From assembly GCA_002435145.1 (NCBI GenBank), contig DJLT01000074.1, positions 1 to 38,526 on the forward strand: a stretch of 38,526 bases of DNA. Direction: 5' to 3'. Positions 7,181 through 17,788 of this stretch are shown here, in pieces. Position 1 is the first letter of the stretch. Every line of letters starts with the position of its first letter. The position numbers were made by a program, and so were the translations under genes. The DNA comes from Neptuniibacter sp. UBA6509. Lineage in GTDB: Bacteria; Pseudomonadota; Gammaproteobacteria; Pseudomonadales; Balneatricaceae. The notes under the pieces were generated by a model. That model was not told the origin of the DNA. It made no database searches and saw only the letters and a list, made by a program, of their open reading frames with translations.

Positions 7181-8650
7181 ATGTTGCGAATTGCTGAGGA
7201 AGCACTCACTTTTGACGATGTGCTGCTGGTTCCGGGTTACTCTGAAGTACTTCCAAAAGACGTATCACTTAAAACACGCTTAACTAAAGGTATTGAGCTT
7301 AATATACCATTAGTTTCTGCAGCGATGGATACAGTGACTGAGTCTGGTCTAGCGATTGCTATGGCACAGGAAGGCGGTATCGGGATCATTCATAAGAACC
7401 TGACAATTGAGCAGCAGGCAGCAGAAGTGTTGCGTGTTAAGAAGTATGAGGCGGGTGTTGTAAGCGATCCCGTCACATGTCGTTCGGATATGACTGTTGG
7501 TGAACTACGCCAGCTATCAGAGTCTATGGGCTTCTCAGGCTTCCCTGTTGTTGATGATGGCAACTTAGTAGGTATCGTAACGGATCGAGATTTCCGTTTT
7601 GAGCTGAAATTAGATGCTACTGTAGAATCAATTATGACCCCGAAAGATCGTCTAGTGACGGTTGAAGAGGGTGTTGATCCTGATGAAGTTAGAAACTTAC
7701 TTCGCAAGCATCGTATAGAGAAAATCCTAGTTGTAGACAGTGCGTTCAAACTTTGCGGCATGATGACCGTTAAGGATATGAATAAAGCGCAGTCGCACCC
7801 GAATGCGGCAAAAGACGCAAAGGGTCGTTTGATTGTCGGTGCTGCAGTAGGTACAGGCCCAGAAACACCAGACCGTGTAACTGCGTTGGTTGCTGCGGGT
7901 GTTGATGTCGTTATTGTTGATACGGCGCATGGGCACTCGAAAGGTGTTATTGATCGCGTTGCTTGGGTTAAGCAGACATTCCCACAGGTTCAGGTGATTG
8001 GCGGTAATATCGCAACGGCTGACGCTGCGATTGCATTAGCTGATGCCGGTGCTGACGGCGTTAAGGTTGGTATAGGTCCTGGTTCTATTTGTACTACACG
8101 TATTGTTGCAGGTGTAGGTGTTCCTCAGATCAGTGCTGTAGCGAATGTTGCAGCGGCCATGGCTGAACGTGGTGTGCCTGTAGTTGCTGACGGTGGTGTT
8201 CGTTTCTCTGGCGATCTAGCTAAAGCTATTGTTGCGGGTGCCTCTGCTATTATGGTGGGTTCAATGCTTGCGGGTACTGATGAAGCGCCTGGCGAAGTTG
8301 AGTTGTTCCAAGGCCGTGCGTTCAAATCATACCGTGGTATGGGATCGCTTGGTGCGATGGGGCAGTCTACAGGTTCATCTGATCGTTATTTCCAAGATGC
8401 GTCTAAAGGTGTTGAAAAGCTTGTACCTGAAGGCATTGAAGGCCGTGTTCCTTGTAAAGGCCCTATGGGTGGTGTCGTGCATCAATTAGTAGGTGGCTTG
8501 AGAGCATCTATGGGTTATACCGGCAGTGCTGATATTGCGACCATGCGCACAGAGCCTCAGTTTGTTCGTATTACAAATGCAGGCATGAACGAAAGTCATG
8601 TGCATGATGTAAGTATTACGAAAGAAGCGCCTAACTACCGCGTTAGTTAA
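7181..8650 (+). CDS. guaB: IMP dehydrogenase
   Basis: GuaB oxidises IMP to XMP with NAD+, the committed step of guanine nucleotide synthesis. The 489-residue protein matches E. coli in length and N-terminus ([21 protein letters not shown]). A catalytic TIM barrel is interrupted by two CBS domains (about 93-205) that bind adenine/guanine nucleotides and regulate activity. Cys304 in [15 protein letters not shown] is the nucleophile; the flap region follows with [11 protein letters not shown] and [11 protein letters not shown]. The ribosome site is weak (GGCTGGCAAATA before ATG). guaA follows 96 bases later, but a strong terminator lies between. Confidence 0.97.
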   Translation: MLRIAEEALTFDDVLLVPGYSEVLPKDVSLKTRLTKGIELNIPLVSAAMDTVTESGLAIAMAQEGGIGIIHKNLTIEQQAAEVLRVKKYEAGVVSDPVTCRSDMTVGELRQLSESMGFSGFPVVDDGNLVGIVTDRDFRFELKLDATVESIMTPKDRLVTVEEGVDPDEVRNLLRKHRIEKILVVDSAFKLCGMMTVKDMNKAQSHPNAAKDAKGRLIVGAAVGTGPETPDRVTALVAAGVDVVIVDTAHGHSKGVIDRVAWVKQTFPQVQVIGGNIATADAAIALADAGADGVKVGIGPGSICTTRIVAGVGVPQISAVANVAAAMAERGVPVVADGGVRFSGDLAKAIVAGASAIMVGSMLAGTDEAPGEVELFQGRAFKSYRGMGSLGAMGQSTGSSDRYFQDASKGVEKLVPEGIEGRVPCKGPMGGVVHQLVGGLRASMGYTGSADIATMRTEPQFVRITNAGMNESHVHDVSITKEAPNYRVS

Positions 8651-8669
8651 TTTTCCTAAACTCTAAAAG

Positions 8670-8706
8670 GTGGGATGATATTGATGATCATCCCGCTTTT
8701 TTTTTT
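8670..8706 (+). terminator. Intrinsic terminator or attenuator between guaB and guaA
   Basis: GTGGGATGAT (8670-8679) pairs with ATCATCCCGC (8687-8696) over ten positions with one G-U pair and a seven-base loop, followed by ten T (8697-8706). This has all the marks of a rho-independent terminator, yet sits inside what is usually a guaBA operon. Confidence 0.85.
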
Positions 8707-8719
8707 GCAGAAACATAAA

Positions 8720-8736
8720 CTCTGTAAAGCATAGAG
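8720..8736 (+). other. Small hairpin overlapping the guaA ribosome-binding region
   Basis: CTCTGT (8720-8725) pairs with ATAGAG (8731-8736) with one G-U pair. The AGAG of the right arm is the best Shine-Dalgarno candidate for the ATG at 8747, so the hairpin could mask it. The stem is short, so this is tentative. Confidence 0.3.
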
Positions 8737-8746
8737 ATCATACGTT

Positions 8747-10327
8747 ATGACCAAAGATATTCACGCTCAACGAATTCTGATTCTTGATTTCGGTTCTCAG
8801 TACACTCAGCTTATTGCACGTCGCGTGCGTGAGATTGGTGTTTATTGTGAAATTCATGCATGGGATATGTCTGAGGAAGATATTCGTGAGTTTGCACCTA
8901 AAGGTATCATTCTTGCGGGTGGACCGGAATCTGTAACTGAAGGTGATTCTCCTCGTGCGCCTGAAGTTGTCTTCAACCTTGACGTGCCTGTATTAGGTAT
9001 CTGTTATGGCATGCAGACAATGGCCGCTCAGATGGGTGGTGAGGTTTCTGCATCGGATAAGCGTGAGTTTGGTTATGCGCAAGTTCGCTTGGATGATAGC
9101 CCAAGTGAATTGCTAGAAGGTATCGAAGATCATTTAGCAAACAATGGTGCGTTGCTACTTGATGTTTGGATGAGCCATGGCGATAAAGTAACGGCTTTAC
9201 CTGATGGCTTCTCTATCATTGCTTCAACTGAATCTGCACCTATTGCTGCAATTTGTCACCCACAGAAGCGCTTCTTCGGTGTGCAGTTCCACCCTGAAGT
9301 AACACATACAAAGCAGGGTGGTCGTATTCTTGAACGCTTTGTTGTGAATATCTGTGGTACGGAAGCATTATGGAATTCGGCGAATATTATTGCTGATCAG
9401 ATTGAGAAAGTGCGTGCTCAGGTAGGTGACCAGAAAGTATTGTTGGGCTTATCTGGCGGCGTTGACTCTTCTGTTGTAGCGGCTTTATTACATAAGGCAA
9501 TTGGCGATCAGCTTACCTGTGTGTTTGTTGATAATGGTCTGTTACGTAAGCAGGAAGGCGATCAGGTAATGGACATGTTTGCTAAAAACATGGGCGTTCG
9601 GGTGATTCGTGCTGATGCTGAAGATAAGTTTCTTGGTCGTTTGTTAGGTGAGAATGACCCAGAGAAGAAGCGTAAGATTATCGGTAATACCTTCATTGAA
9701 GTGTTTGATGAAGAAGCAACTAAGTTGCAAGATGTTAACTTCCTAGCGCAGGGCACTATTTACCCTGACGTTATTGAATCTGCTGCTGCAAAAACGGGTA
9801 AAGCACATGTGATTAAATCACACCACAATGTGGGTGGTTTGCCGGAAGATATGCAGTTTGAGTTAGTTGAGCCTTTACGTGAACTTTTCAAAGATGAAGT
9901 GCGTAAATTAGGTCTTGAACTTGGCTTGCCGTATGACATGGTTTATCGCCATCCGTTCCCAGGACCAGGTTTAGGTGTTCGTATTCTAGGTGAAGTTAAG
10001 CGTGAATATGCTGATATCTTGCGTGAAGCAGATGCTATCTTCATCGAAGAACTACATAAAGCGGATTGGTACCATAAAACAAGTCAGGCTTTTGCTGTCT
10101 TCTTGCCCGTTAAGTCTGTTGGTGTTGTTGGTGATGGTCGCCGTTATGAGTACGTTATTGCTATTCGTGCGGTTGAGACAATTGACTTTATGACAGCGCG
10201 TTGGGCTCACCTTCCGTATGAGCTGTTAGAAACCGTATCGGGTCGTATTATTAATGAGATTCCGAAAGTTTCACGCGTGACTTATGATGTGAGTTCTAAG
10301 CCGCCTGCAACGATCGAATGGGAATAA
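8747..10327 (+). CDS. guaA: GMP synthase (glutamine-hydrolysing)
   Basis: GuaA aminates XMP to GMP using glutamine and ATP. It has 526 residues, as expected. The N-terminal class I glutamine amidotransferase has Cys86 in GICYGMQ and His182/Glu184 in FHPEVTH. The ATP pyrophosphatase domain carries the PP-loop LSGGVDSSV (about 235-243), and the C-terminal dimerisation domain ends with KPPATIEWE, typical of the family. It follows guaB after a terminator-like hairpin, so its expression may be reduced or regulated relative to guaB. A strong terminator follows. Confidence 0.97.
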   Translation: MTKDIHAQRILILDFGSQYTQLIARRVREIGVYCEIHAWDMSEEDIREFAPKGIILAGGPESVTEGDSPRAPEVVFNLDVPVLGICYGMQTMAAQMGGEVSASDKREFGYAQVRLDDSPSELLEGIEDHLANNGALLLDVWMSHGDKVTALPDGFSIIASTESAPIAAICHPQKRFFGVQFHPEVTHTKQGGRILERFVVNICGTEALWNSANIIADQIEKVRAQVGDQKVLLGLSGGVDSSVVAALLHKAIGDQLTCVFVDNGLLRKQEGDQVMDMFAKNMGVRVIRADAEDKFLGRLLGENDPEKKRKIIGNTFIEVFDEEATKLQDVNFLAQGTIYPDVIESAAAKTGKAHVIKSHHNVGGLPEDMQFELVEPLRELFKDEVRKLGLELGLPYDMVYRHPFPGPGLGVRILGEVKREYADILREADAIFIEELHKADWYHKTSQAFAVFLPVKSVGVVGDGRRYEYVIAIRAVETIDFMTARWAHLPYELLETVSGRIINEIPKVSRVTYDVSSKPPATIEWE

Positions 10328-10348
10328 TAACTCGTTGATTTTGATCTT

Positions 10349-10377
10349 AAAAAGCCTGCATTGATGCGGGCTTTTTT
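10349..10377 (+). terminator. Intrinsic terminator after guaA
   Basis: AAAAAGCCTGCA (10349-10360) pairs with TGCGGGCTTTTT (10365-10376) with one G-U pair and a TTGA loop, ending in six T. It closes the gua unit before tadA. Confidence 0.9.
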
Positions 10378-10435
10378 GTGTCTGATTTATTTTGCTGTTA
10401 GCTTGGTATGTGGCTAAGATTCGTGGTGTTATTTT

Positions 10436-10951
10436 ATGAGTGGTAACAATATGAGAGAAACGCTTGAGCAAGAGCAGCGTTGGATGCGTGAGGCGCTAGC
10501 ATTGGCTGATCATGCAGAGAATGCCGGTGAGGTGCCTGTAGGTGCTATTGTGGTATTGGATGACGAGGTTATTGGTGAAGGGTGGAATCATCCCATTAGT
10601 GGCCATGATCCTACCGCGCATGCAGAGATTATGGCCTTGAGAGATGCTGCATCAAGGGTCGGTAATTATCGACTGGTTGGGGCTGATCTGTATGTCACGA
10701 TTGAGCCGTGTACTATGTGTGCTGGCGCTATTGTTCATGCGCGAATAAACAGGGTTATCTATGGTGCTTGTGAGAGTAAATCGGGTGTCGTTGATAGTAA
10801 CTGCCAAATGTTTGATCAGCCGTGGATTAATCATCGATTAGAAGTGGTTCGCGGGGTGCTAGCTGATGAGTGCAGCGCGAAAATAAGCGCTTTTTTTAAG
10901 CGCCGTAGAGAGGAAAAGAAGGCCGCTAAAGCACGTAAAGCAGCACCCTAG
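10436..10951 (+). CDS. tadA: tRNA-specific adenosine deaminase TadA
   Basis: TadA deaminates A34 to inosine in tRNA-Arg(ACG), letting it read three codons. The 171-residue protein is a cytidine/deoxycytidylate deaminase-fold enzyme with zinc ligands His62 and Cys92/Cys95 in PCTMC and the proton shuttle Glu64 in HAE. The C-terminal tail after 155 is Lys/Arg-rich and binds tRNA. The ATG at 10436 is the longest start; the ATG at 10451 is possible and would remove five residues. It ends nine bases before the convergent mltF stop codon. Confidence 0.94.
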   Translation: MSGNNMRETLEQEQRWMREALALADHAENAGEVPVGAIVVLDDEVIGEGWNHPISGHDPTAHAEIMALRDAASRVGNYRLVGADLYVTIEPCTMCAGAIVHARINRVIYGACESKSGVVDSNCQMFDQPWINHRLEVVRGVLADECSAKISAFFKRRREEKKAAKARKAAP

Positions 10952-10960
10952 CAGTCATAG

Positions 10961-12439
10961 TTATAGTGCGGGCAGAATATCCTCTACGACTGTTGTTTCA
11001 TCCCAACTTGGGTGATCTGGATTCATATCCGCCTCTTCCTTTTGCCTTTTAGCCTGTCGTAACTGAATTTCCCAGCTGAGTAGCTCTATATATTTGCGAA
11101 TGTTACTCACGTAATGCACAGGCTCATACCCACGGGCGTAACCATAACGAACAGTATTAAAGTATTTTTCCTGGGTGAGTAAGGGGAGATGTTTTTTTAC
11201 GTCATCCCACTTGTCAGGGTTAAGGCCCGCACGGCCCGTTAAAACTCGAGCATCTTCAAGGTGGCCGTAACCTACGTTATAGCCTGCTAGAGCAAACCAA
11301 GTGTGATCGGGTTGCGGGATTCTATCAGGGATTTTTTTCATAACGCTAACGAGATAGTGCGCACCGCCAATGATGCTCTGTTGAGGGTCTGTTCGGTCCG
11401 TAACGTCCACCTCTTTGGCTGCCGCGTTAGTCAGCATCATGATTCCCTTTACGCCTGTTGGGGAGACTGCTTTTGGGTTCCAGTGTGATTCTTGATAGCC
11501 AATGGCTGCAAGCAGCTGCCAATCAATGTCGGTTTCTTGTTCGGCCATGTAGAAAAATTGCTCAATTTTTGGCAGTCGATTTTCGACATCTTTTTTAAAT
11601 GCTGCGGTATCGTAAAAGCCTAAAGGGTTTGATCGATTAAAGTATTTCTCTTTAAGGGAGATGATGAGTTCTTTTGTCGAATCTAGTTCTAGGAAGCGAT
11701 TGATTGAATTTCTTAGGGATTGGTCGTTGTGAGGGCTTAACATCCAAGCAAGGCTTTGAGGTTTGTCTAAATCAAAGGCCTTTTTTAATCCAGGAAAGAA
11801 AGATTTTTGCGCATCAAAGGTCACGCTATCTACGATTGTGTACTCAATCTCTTTGCTGTGTACTTGTTCTAGTAACTCAACAGATGAATATTCGTTGCTT
11901 TCGGACCATTTAAGGGCGGGGTGTTTTTCCTTTAAGTGGCTCAGTAATTCGGCATGGCTGCTGTTTGCGATTACCTGAATGGTTTTGTTTCGGCTAATTA
12001 GATCTTCTAAGTCTTTTGGGGCTTTGATCCCTTTGGTTGTTCTGTAAACCACGGCAGTGGTTGTTGAGAGGTAAGGGGTGGAAAATTCAAATGATTCTTT
12101 TCGTTCATCTGTAACTGTTAGCATTGCGCCGGCGATATGTCCGTCGCGTTCGCTCATGGTGCTGAAAATATCGCTGAATGTTGGTGGGAGGACGAGTTCA
12201 AGCTTAATGCCTAAGTGCTCGGTATAGGCTTTGGCTAAATCATATTCAAATCCTGCTGGGACCCCTTTTTCAATGAAATAGGTGCTAGGAGAGTTACGAG
12301 TCACCAGCTTTAGGCTGCCAGATTCCAGGATTGCGCCCAGCTGAGTTTTGCTGTTCCAGCTTAAAATAACGGGAATACAGAACATTAACAAAACCATGAG
12401 TGCCTGAGCGGCATCTTTTTTGCGACTAATATCAAACAT
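10961..12439 (-). CDS. mltF: Membrane-bound lytic murein transglycosylase F
   Basis: MltF cleaves the MurNAc-GlcNAc bond of peptidoglycan with formation of a 1,6-anhydro product, acting at the outer membrane. In its 492 residues an N-terminal hydrophobic segment (about 13-27) is followed by a solute-binding-protein type 3 domain (about 42-270), the regulatory domain that senses muropeptides, and a C-terminal SLT domain. The catalytic glutamate is Glu317 in IGYQESHWNPKA, followed by SPTGVKGIMMLT and the AGYNVGYGHLEDAR substrate motif. Its place between tadA and purL is widely conserved in gammaproteobacteria. It is divergent from purL with a short shared promoter region. Confidence 0.95.
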   Translation of the reverse strand: MFDISRKKDAAQALMVLLMFCIPVILSWNSKTQLGAILESGSLKLVTRNSPSTYFIEKGVPAGFEYDLAKAYTEHLGIKLELVLPPTFSDIFSTMSERDGHIAGAMLTVTDERKESFEFSTPYLSTTTAVVYRTTKGIKAPKDLEDLISRNKTIQVIANSSHAELLSHLKEKHPALKWSESNEYSSVELLEQVHSKEIEYTIVDSVTFDAQKSFFPGLKKAFDLDKPQSLAWMLSPHNDQSLRNSINRFLELDSTKELIISLKEKYFNRSNPLGFYDTAAFKKDVENRLPKIEQFFYMAEQETDIDWQLLAAIGYQESHWNPKAVSPTGVKGIMMLTNAAAKEVDVTDRTDPQQSIIGGAHYLVSVMKKIPDRIPQPDHTWFALAGYNVGYGHLEDARVLTGRAGLNPDKWDDVKKHLPLLTQEKYFNTVRYGYARGYEPVHYVSNIRKYIELLSWEIQLRQAKRQKEEADMNPDHPSWDETTVVEDILPAL

Positions 12440-12547
12440 AGCGCTGCTTTTCTGGTATCCGGTGGAGTGTTTCTGTAAAATTCATAACCTATTATTCTCC
12501 TGTAACTACTGCCCATGAGTGGCAGCTATCAAGAGGCTCTATTAGAG

Positions 12548-15500
12548 ATGCTGGCACTGCGCGGAGCTCCTGCTCTTTCTGCTTTTCGTCATGAAAAGTT
12601 ACTTTCTGGTATTCAGTCAAAGGTTCCTGCCGTTACTGGCTTGTATGCTGAATTTATGCATTTTTTCGATCAGTCACAAGCTTTATCGGAAAATCAGCAC
12701 CAAGTACTTGAGCGTATTCTACGCTATGGGCCTAAAGCTGAGGTCCAAGAACCTAGCGGTCAGTTATTTTTAGTTGTTCCACGTCCAGGCACAATATCTC
12801 CTTGGTCATCAAAAGCTACTGATATTGCGCATAACTGTGGATTGCAGAATATTAAGCGCTTAGAGCGCGGTATTGCTTACTATGTGCAGGCTTCTGCTGA
12901 GCTTTCCTCTGCGGATGTTGATGCGATTCAATCTGTACTTTTTGATCGCATGGTTGAAGCTGTTTTATCTAGTATAGATGATGCGGCAGTCCTATTTGTT
13001 GAAGAGCAGCCAAAACCGCTCACTACAGTCGATATTTTGTCGGGTGGTCGTGAAGCGTTGGTTGCAGCTAACACCGATCTTGGTTTGGCATTGGCTGAAG
13101 ATGAGATTGACTACTTAGTAGAGAGCTTTATTGAGTTAAAGCGTAACCCTACTGATGTTGAATTGATGATGTTTGCTCAGGCGAACTCAGAGCATTGCCG
13201 TCATAAGATCTTTAACGCCTCTTGGGATATCGATGGAGAAGCACAAGAGAAATCTTTGTTCTCTATGATTCGAAATACCAATGAGTTAGGCGGTGAGAAT
13301 GTATTGTCTGCCTATAAAGATAACGCTGCGGTTATGGTGGGCAGCAAGGCAGGTCGTTTCTTCCCTAATCCAGAAGGCAAAGAGTACGCTTACAATCAGG
13401 AAGATATTCAAATCCTGATGAAGGTTGAAACTCATAACCATCCTACAGCTATTGCGCCACATTCAGGTGCTGCAACCGGTTCTGGTGGTGAAATTCGTGA
13501 CGAGGGCGCAACCGGTAAAGGCTCTAAGCCAAAGGCGGGTCTGACTGGGTTTACCGTATCTGATCTAAATATTCCCGGTTTTGAACAGCCATGGGAATCT
13601 AAATACGGCAAGCCTGACCGTATTGTGACGCCATTAGATATAATGCTTGAAGGGCCTATCGGTGGCGCTGCATTTAACAATGAGTTTGGTCGTCCAGCGT
13701 TAACGGGTTACTTCCGTACTTTTGAGCAGAAAGTGAATGGTGCGGCAGGTGAAGAGGTTCGTGGTTACCACAAGCCGATTATGATTGCGGGTGGTCTAGG
13801 TAATATCCGTGACAGTCATGTAGAAAAAGGAGAGATCCCTGTTGGCGCTAAGCTGATCTGCTTAGGTGGTCCAGCAATGCAGATTGGCCTAGGTGGCGGT
13901 GCTGCATCGTCTATGTCCTCTGGTACGTCTTCTGCTGATTTGGATTTTGCATCGGTTCAACGTGACAACCCAGAGTTAGAGCGTCGTTGCCAAGAGGTAA
14001 TCGATCAATGCTGGCAGCAGGGTGATGAAAACCCTATCGCATTTATCCATGATGTGGGCGCGGGTGGTTTATCTAATGCTTTTCCTGAGTTAGCAGGAGA
14101 TGGTGAGCGAGGCGCAAATTTTGAGCTTCGTAATATTAATAATGATGAACCAGGCATGTCACCTCTAGCTATCTGGTGTAATGAGGCGCAAGAGCGTTAC
14201 GTTATGGCGATAGCTCCTGCAGATCTTGCGCGTTTTGAAGCGATTTGCGAACGTGAACGTTGCCCGTACGCTATCGTTGGTGAAGCGATCGAAGAGATGC
14301 ACCTGACTTTAGGTGATACTCATTTTGAGAATAAGCCGGTCGATCTGCCGATGAGTGTATTGTTTGGTAAAGCGCCAAAAATGCACCGTACTGTAGAGCG
14401 TAAAACTTATGATGTCGCTGAGTTTGATGCGTCTGAGATTGACCTGAAAGATGCTGCAGAGCGAGTAATGAAGCTTCCATCTGTTGCTTCTAAGTCGTTC
14501 CTGATTACCATTGGCGATCGTTCGATTACAGGACAGGTTGCTCGTGATCAGATGGTTGGTCCATGGCAGGTGCCGGTAGCGGATTGTGCTGTAACTACCG
14601 CTTCCTTTGATACATATACCGGTGAAGCGATGGCGATGGGTGAGCGTACGCCGCTTGCATTGGTTGATTCTCCAGCTTCAGGTCGTATGGCGATTGGTGA
14701 AACAGTGACCAATATTGCCGCTGCACGTATTTCTGAAATCAAAGATATTAAATTGTCTGCTAACTGGATGTGTGCTGCAGGCCACCCAGGTGAAGATGAA
14801 AAGCTATACGACACAGTAAAAGCGGTAGGTATGGAGCTATGTCCAGCGCTGGGTATTACTATCCCAGTTGGTAAAGACTCTATGTCGATGCGTACTGTTT
14901 GGAATGATGAGGGTGAAGACAAATCTGTAACAGCGCCGATGTCGCTTGTTATTACAGGCTTTGCGCCGGTAACAGATTCTCGTCAAACGCTAACGCCTCA
15001 GTTGCGTACTGATCAGGGCGAAACTGATTTGGTATTGCTTGATTTAGGTAACGGTAAAAACCGTGTTGGTCTGTCTGCATTAGCTCAGGTGTTTGAGGAA
15101 GTAGGTCAAAACGTTCCTGATGTTGATCAGCCTGAACAGTTGGTTGCTTTCTTTGCAGCTATCCAAGAGTTAAACAAGCAGGGTCTGCTTCTGGCTTACC
15201 ATGACCGCTCTGATGGTGGCTTGTTCGCAACGGTTACAGAGATGGCTTTTGCGGGTCATACAGGCGTAGATATTAATCTAGACATGTTGGCCGCTGAAAC
15301 GAATGAATTGGCAGCCGCAATGTTTGCTGAAGAGCTGGGTGCAGTGATTCAGGTCAAGCGTGATGACCTTCAGGCTGTGTTAACTGAATTGAATGCTGCC
15401 GGTCTAGGTGATGTTGCACAAGTGATCGGTTCGTTGAACCTAGATGATGAAGTGCGTTTCCACTTTGATGAGGAAGAAGTTTATTCTGAGTCACGTGTTC

Positions 15501-16450
15501 AATTGCAAAGCTGGTGGGCTGAAACTTCTTATCAGATTCAATCGCTACGTGATAACTCTGAGTGTGCAGAACAAGAGTTCAATGCCATTCAGGACAAAGC
15601 TGATCCTGGTTTACATGCTGAACTTTCATTTGATCAAAATGAAAACGTTGCTGAAGCACTTATTAAATCAGGTGTGCGTCCTCAAGTTGCTATCGTGCGT
15701 GAGCAGGGTGTAAATGGCCAAATCGAAATGGCTGCTGCTTTTGACCGTGCAGGTTTTGCCGCTGTTGACGTTCATATGAGTGATATTCTGTCTGGTCGCG
15801 TGACGCTTGATCAATTTAAAGGTCTAGTGGCATGTGGCGGCTTCTCTTATGGTGATGTTTTAGGTGCTGGTGAAGGTTGGGCTAAGTCAATCTTGTTTAA
15901 CGAACAAGCGCGCGAGCAGTTCAAGTCATTCTTTGCGAGAACGGATACATTTGCTTTAGGTATTTGTAACGGCTGTCAGATGCTGTCTAACTTGCATGAG
16001 CTGATTCCAGGTTCGGATCATTGGCCGCATTTTGTGCGTAACGTTTCAGAGCAGTTTGAAGCACGTGTAGCGATGGTTGAAGTTCAAGAGTCTAACTCAG
16101 TCTTCTTGCAGGGTATGTCGGGTTCTCGTATGCCGATTGCAATTGCACACGGTGAAGGTCGTGCCGAGTTTAAGGATGCGAAACATTTGGCTGATCTAGA
16201 TAACGCAAATGCAGTTGCTTTACGCTACGTGGATAACTATGGGCAGGCAACGGAAGCTTATCCTGCGAACCCTAATGGTTCACCTGCCGGTATTACGGGG
16301 GTTACGAGTAATGATGGTCGTGTAACGATTATGATGCCTCACCCTGAACGTGTATTCCGTACAGTCACTAACAGCTGGGCGCCAGATGAGTGGGCTGAGG
16401 ATGGTGCGTGGATGCGAATGTTCCGTAATGCACGTGTTTGGGTTGGCTAG
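12548..16450 (+). CDS. purL: Phosphoribosylformylglycinamidine synthase (FGAM synthase)
   Basis: PurL converts FGAR to FGAM with glutamine and ATP, step four of purine synthesis. It is the large single-chain type (about 1300 residues, E. coli 1295). The N-terminal domain ([20 protein letters not shown]), two AIRS-like synthase halves (including [10 protein letters not shown] and the [15 protein letters not shown] loop) and a C-terminal glutaminase are present; the nucleophile cysteine is in GICNGCQ (residue 1140 of this start) and the His/Glu in [10 protein letters not shown] start at 12548 ([14 protein letters not shown]), which aligns with E. coli PurL and has AAGAGG upstream. An ATG at 12515 would add 11 residues but has no ribosome site. 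Confidence 0.95.
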   Translation: MLALRGAPALSAFRHEKLLSGIQSKVPAVTGLYAEFMHFFDQSQALSENQHQVLERILRYGPKAEVQEPSGQLFLVVPRPGTISPWSSKATDIAHNCGLQNIKRLERGIAYYVQASAELSSADVDAIQSVLFDRMVEAVLSSIDDAAVLFVEEQPKPLTTVDILSGGREALVAANTDLGLALAEDEIDYLVESFIELKRNPTDVELMMFAQANSEHCRHKIFNASWDIDGEAQEKSLFSMIRNTNELGGENVLSAYKDNAAVMVGSKAGRFFPNPEGKEYAYNQEDIQILMKVETHNHPTAIAPHSGAATGSGGEIRDEGATGKGSKPKAGLTGFTVSDLNIPGFEQPWESKYGKPDRIVTPLDIMLEGPIGGAAFNNEFGRPALTGYFRTFEQKVNGAAGEEVRGYHKPIMIAGGLGNIRDSHVEKGEIPVGAKLICLGGPAMQIGLGGGAASSMSSGTSSADLDFASVQRDNPELERRCQEVIDQCWQQGDENPIAFIHDVGAGGLSNAFPELAGDGERGANFELRNINNDEPGMSPLAIWCNEAQERYVMAIAPADLARFEAICERERCPYAIVGEAIEEMHLTLGDTHFENKPVDLPMSVLFGKAPKMHRTVERKTYDVAEFDASEIDLKDAAERVMKLPSVASKSFLITIGDRSITGQVARDQMVGPWQVPVADCAVTTASFDTYTGEAMAMGERTPLALVDSPASGRMAIGETVTNIAAARISEIKDIKLSANWMCAAGHPGEDEKLYDTVKAVGMELCPALGITIPVGKDSMSMRTVWNDEGEDKSVTAPMSLVITGFAPVTDSRQTLTPQLRTDQGETDLVLLDLGNGKNRVGLSALAQVFEEVGQNVPDVDQPEQLVAFFAAIQELNKQGLLLAYHDRSDGGLFATVTEMAFAGHTGVDINLDMLAAETNELAAAMFAEELGAVIQVKRDDLQAVLTELNAAGLGDVAQVIGSLNLDDEVRFHFDEEEVYSESRVQLQSWWAETSYQIQSLRDNSECAEQEFNAIQDKADPGLHAELSFDQNENVAEALIKSGVRPQVAIVREQGVNGQIEMAAAFDRAGFAAVDVHMSDILSGRVTLDQFKGLVACGGFSYGDVLGAGEGWAKSILFNEQAREQFKSFFARTDTFALGICNGCQMLSNLHELIPGSDHWPHFVRNVSEQFEARVAMVEVQESNSVFLQGMSGSRMPIAIAHGEGRAEFKDAKHLADLDNANAVALRYVDNYGQATEAYPANPNGSPAGITGVTSNDGRVTIMMPHPERVFRTVTNSWAPDEWAEDGAWMRMFRNARVWVG

Positions 16451-16465
16451 ACTCTACCCAGAAAT

Positions 16466-16494
16466 GAAAAAGGTGGCCTAGGCCGCCTTTTTTT
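16466..16494. terminator. Bidirectional intrinsic terminator after purL
   Basis: AAGGTGGCC (16470-16478) pairs with GGCCGCCTT (16481-16489) with one G-U pair. Five A on the left and seven T on the right make it work in both directions, serving purL and the convergent DsrE-like gene. Confidence 0.9.
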
Positions 16495-16539
16495 GTGCCT
16501 GTAAATTGTGCTTGTAAATAGGTAATTGCTTGTCTTGAT

Positions 16540-16989
16540 TTAAGGTCTTACGTAAAAATAGCCTTGCTGTTGTAGATAAACAATTTCAGGTAGGCCAGCT
16601 TGAACAACATCTTCGGCCTCTACTTCGTAAAGTTCCTCATAAGAAACCTGAAACCCATCTAGGCTGTTACCGCAAATAACAAAATGTACATCGTTCAGTC
16701 GCAATGAATCAATGGTGGTTTGTTTGGTTTCATCATCGCTGGCTTCGATAAAGTATTTTATAGCAGGACCGTGAATGATTGCTTTGACGGAAATATGATC
16801 TTCGCCTAACGCGTTAATATGGTTTGCAATATTGGTAAAGGTCGCGGAAATGCGTTTAGGGTCGTCATAGTTAATATGATAAACCACCTTCTGATCGGGG
16901 TAATCAGAGGCCAGAAGCTGGCTTGTTGGAACCGCGGCAACGAAAAAAGTAAGCAAGATAGCTTTAATACTTAGAAAGATACTTTTCAT
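16540..16989 (-). CDS. Secreted DsrE/DsrF-like protein
   Basis: A 149-residue protein with a clear signal peptide (about 1-27, MKSIFLSIKAILLTFF and a cleavage near LLA-SD) and one DsrE/F-like domain. The family binds or relays sulfur species in cytoplasmic relatives; the role of exported members is not known. Cys106 in VHFVICGNSLDG is the conserved cysteine of this subgroup. I chose the ATG at 16989 because AAGGA lies eight bases upstream and the signal peptide begins there; an upstream non-ATG frame to 17028 would overlap the ompA terminator. It follows ompA after that terminator, so it is likely expressed at a low level or from its own promoter. Confidence 0.82.
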   Translation of the reverse strand: MKSIFLSIKAILLTFFVAAVPTSQLLASDYPDQKVVYHINYDDPKRISATFTNIANHINALGEDHISVKAIIHGPAIKYFIEASDDETKQTTIDSLRLNDVHFVICGNSLDGFQVSYEELYEVEAEDVVQAGLPEIVYLQQQGYFYVRP

Positions 16990-17011
16990 TGTTTTGGTCC
17001 TTATTGATGTT

Positions 17012-17037
17012 AAAAAAAAGGCGCTCAAGTGAGCGCC
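17012..17037 (-). terminator. Intrinsic terminator after the OmpA-type gene
   Basis: On the minus strand GGCGCTC (17037-17031) pairs with GAGCGCC (17026-17020) around a four-base loop, followed by eight T (17019-17012). This is a textbook rho-independent terminator. Confidence 0.93.
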
Positions 17038-17071
17038 CCTTAGGTAACAAAAGTCAGAAGACTTTAATTAC

Positions 17072-17665
17072 TTATTTTTTACCAGAAATCTCAACTTCTA
17101 CACGGCGGTTAGCGCGTAGGCAATCAAGAAGGTTGCTGCCGCGCTGGCCATCGCAAGATTTAGCAGGAGCGTTTTCGCCCATGTAACCAGTGCTGATAGC
17201 AGAAGCGTTAACGCCTCCAGCTTGAAGTGCTTCAGATACAGCGTTTACGCGCTTCATAGAAAGAGCGTCGTTGTATGCGCTTGCACCGATACGGTCAGCG
17301 TGGCCAACTAGATTAACGCTTGTTACTTCTTTTAGTGAGTTGATGTAGCTAGAGATATCGCTTACATCGCCAGCGTTTGCGCTGTCAAAGTCAAAGTATA
17401 CAATGTGTTTTTCAACAGTAGCCATCATTTTAGGAGCAGGCGCAGGAGCAGGAGCTTCAGCCATTGGTGCTTTGTAGCCAGCACAGCCTTCTACTGTGTC
17501 AGCTTCTTCCCAGAAACCATGACGCCAGCAGTCGCCTGTGCCCGTTTTCCATACAGTTGCATTTTTAGATTCGTCCCAGTAACCAGAGTTTTCTGGGTGA
17601 GCCTGTGCACTTGTTGCCAAGCCCATAGCTAGTACTAAGCCAGAAGCGATTGCGAATTTTTTCAT
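17072..17665 (-). CDS. Small OmpA family outer membrane/peptidoglycan-binding protein
   Basis: A 197-residue secreted protein: signal peptide 1-22 (ending SAQA-H), a Trp-rich segment with the Cys46/Cys61 pair (TGDCWRHGFW and VEGC), a Pro/Ala hinge (69-80), and an OmpA C-terminal peptidoglycan-binding domain (about 84-197). Ligand residues Asp124 (GHADRIG) and Arg139 (NDALSMKRVNAV) are present, as is the closing ANRRVEVEI; Cys171 and Cys182 likely form a disulfide. There is no eight-stranded barrel, so it is probably not a porin. The CWR motif resembles that of beta/gammaproteobacterial OmpA proteins. A good ribosome site (AAGGA) and strong terminator suggest high expression. Confidence 0.9.
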   Translation of the reverse strand: MKKFAIASGLVLAMGLATSAQAHPENSGYWDESKNATVWKTGTGDCWRHGFWEEADTVEGCAGYKAPMAEAPAPAPAPKMMATVEKHIVYFDFDSANAGDVSDISSYINSLKEVTSVNLVGHADRIGASAYNDALSMKRVNAVSEALQAGGVNASAISTGYMGENAPAKSCDGQRGSNLLDCLRANRRVEVEISGKK

Positions 17666-17707
17666 TTTAGCTGTCCTTGAAATACGATTTGGATTCTGTA
17701 ATTAGGC

Positions 17708-17735
17708 ATAATAAGAAATAATCTGTTTATTACAA
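17708..17735 (-). promoter_or_regulatory. Candidate sigma-70 promoter of the OmpA-type gene
   Basis: On the minus strand TTGTAA (17735-17730) and TATTAT (17713-17708) are separated by 16 bases; transcription would begin about 35 bases before the start codon. The remaining upstream bases to 17905 are AT-rich and contain an inverted repeat (17789-17833). Confidence 0.45.
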
Positions 17736-17788
17736 CTCTTCTTACCTTAACCTGCGATAAACAGCAGAAAAATAGTCATATTTTTCTG

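Noticed and set aside
16990-17028. Upstream extension of the DsrE-like gene
   Set aside because: It would start inside the ompA terminator; the ATG at 16989 has a good ribosome site and begins the signal peptide.
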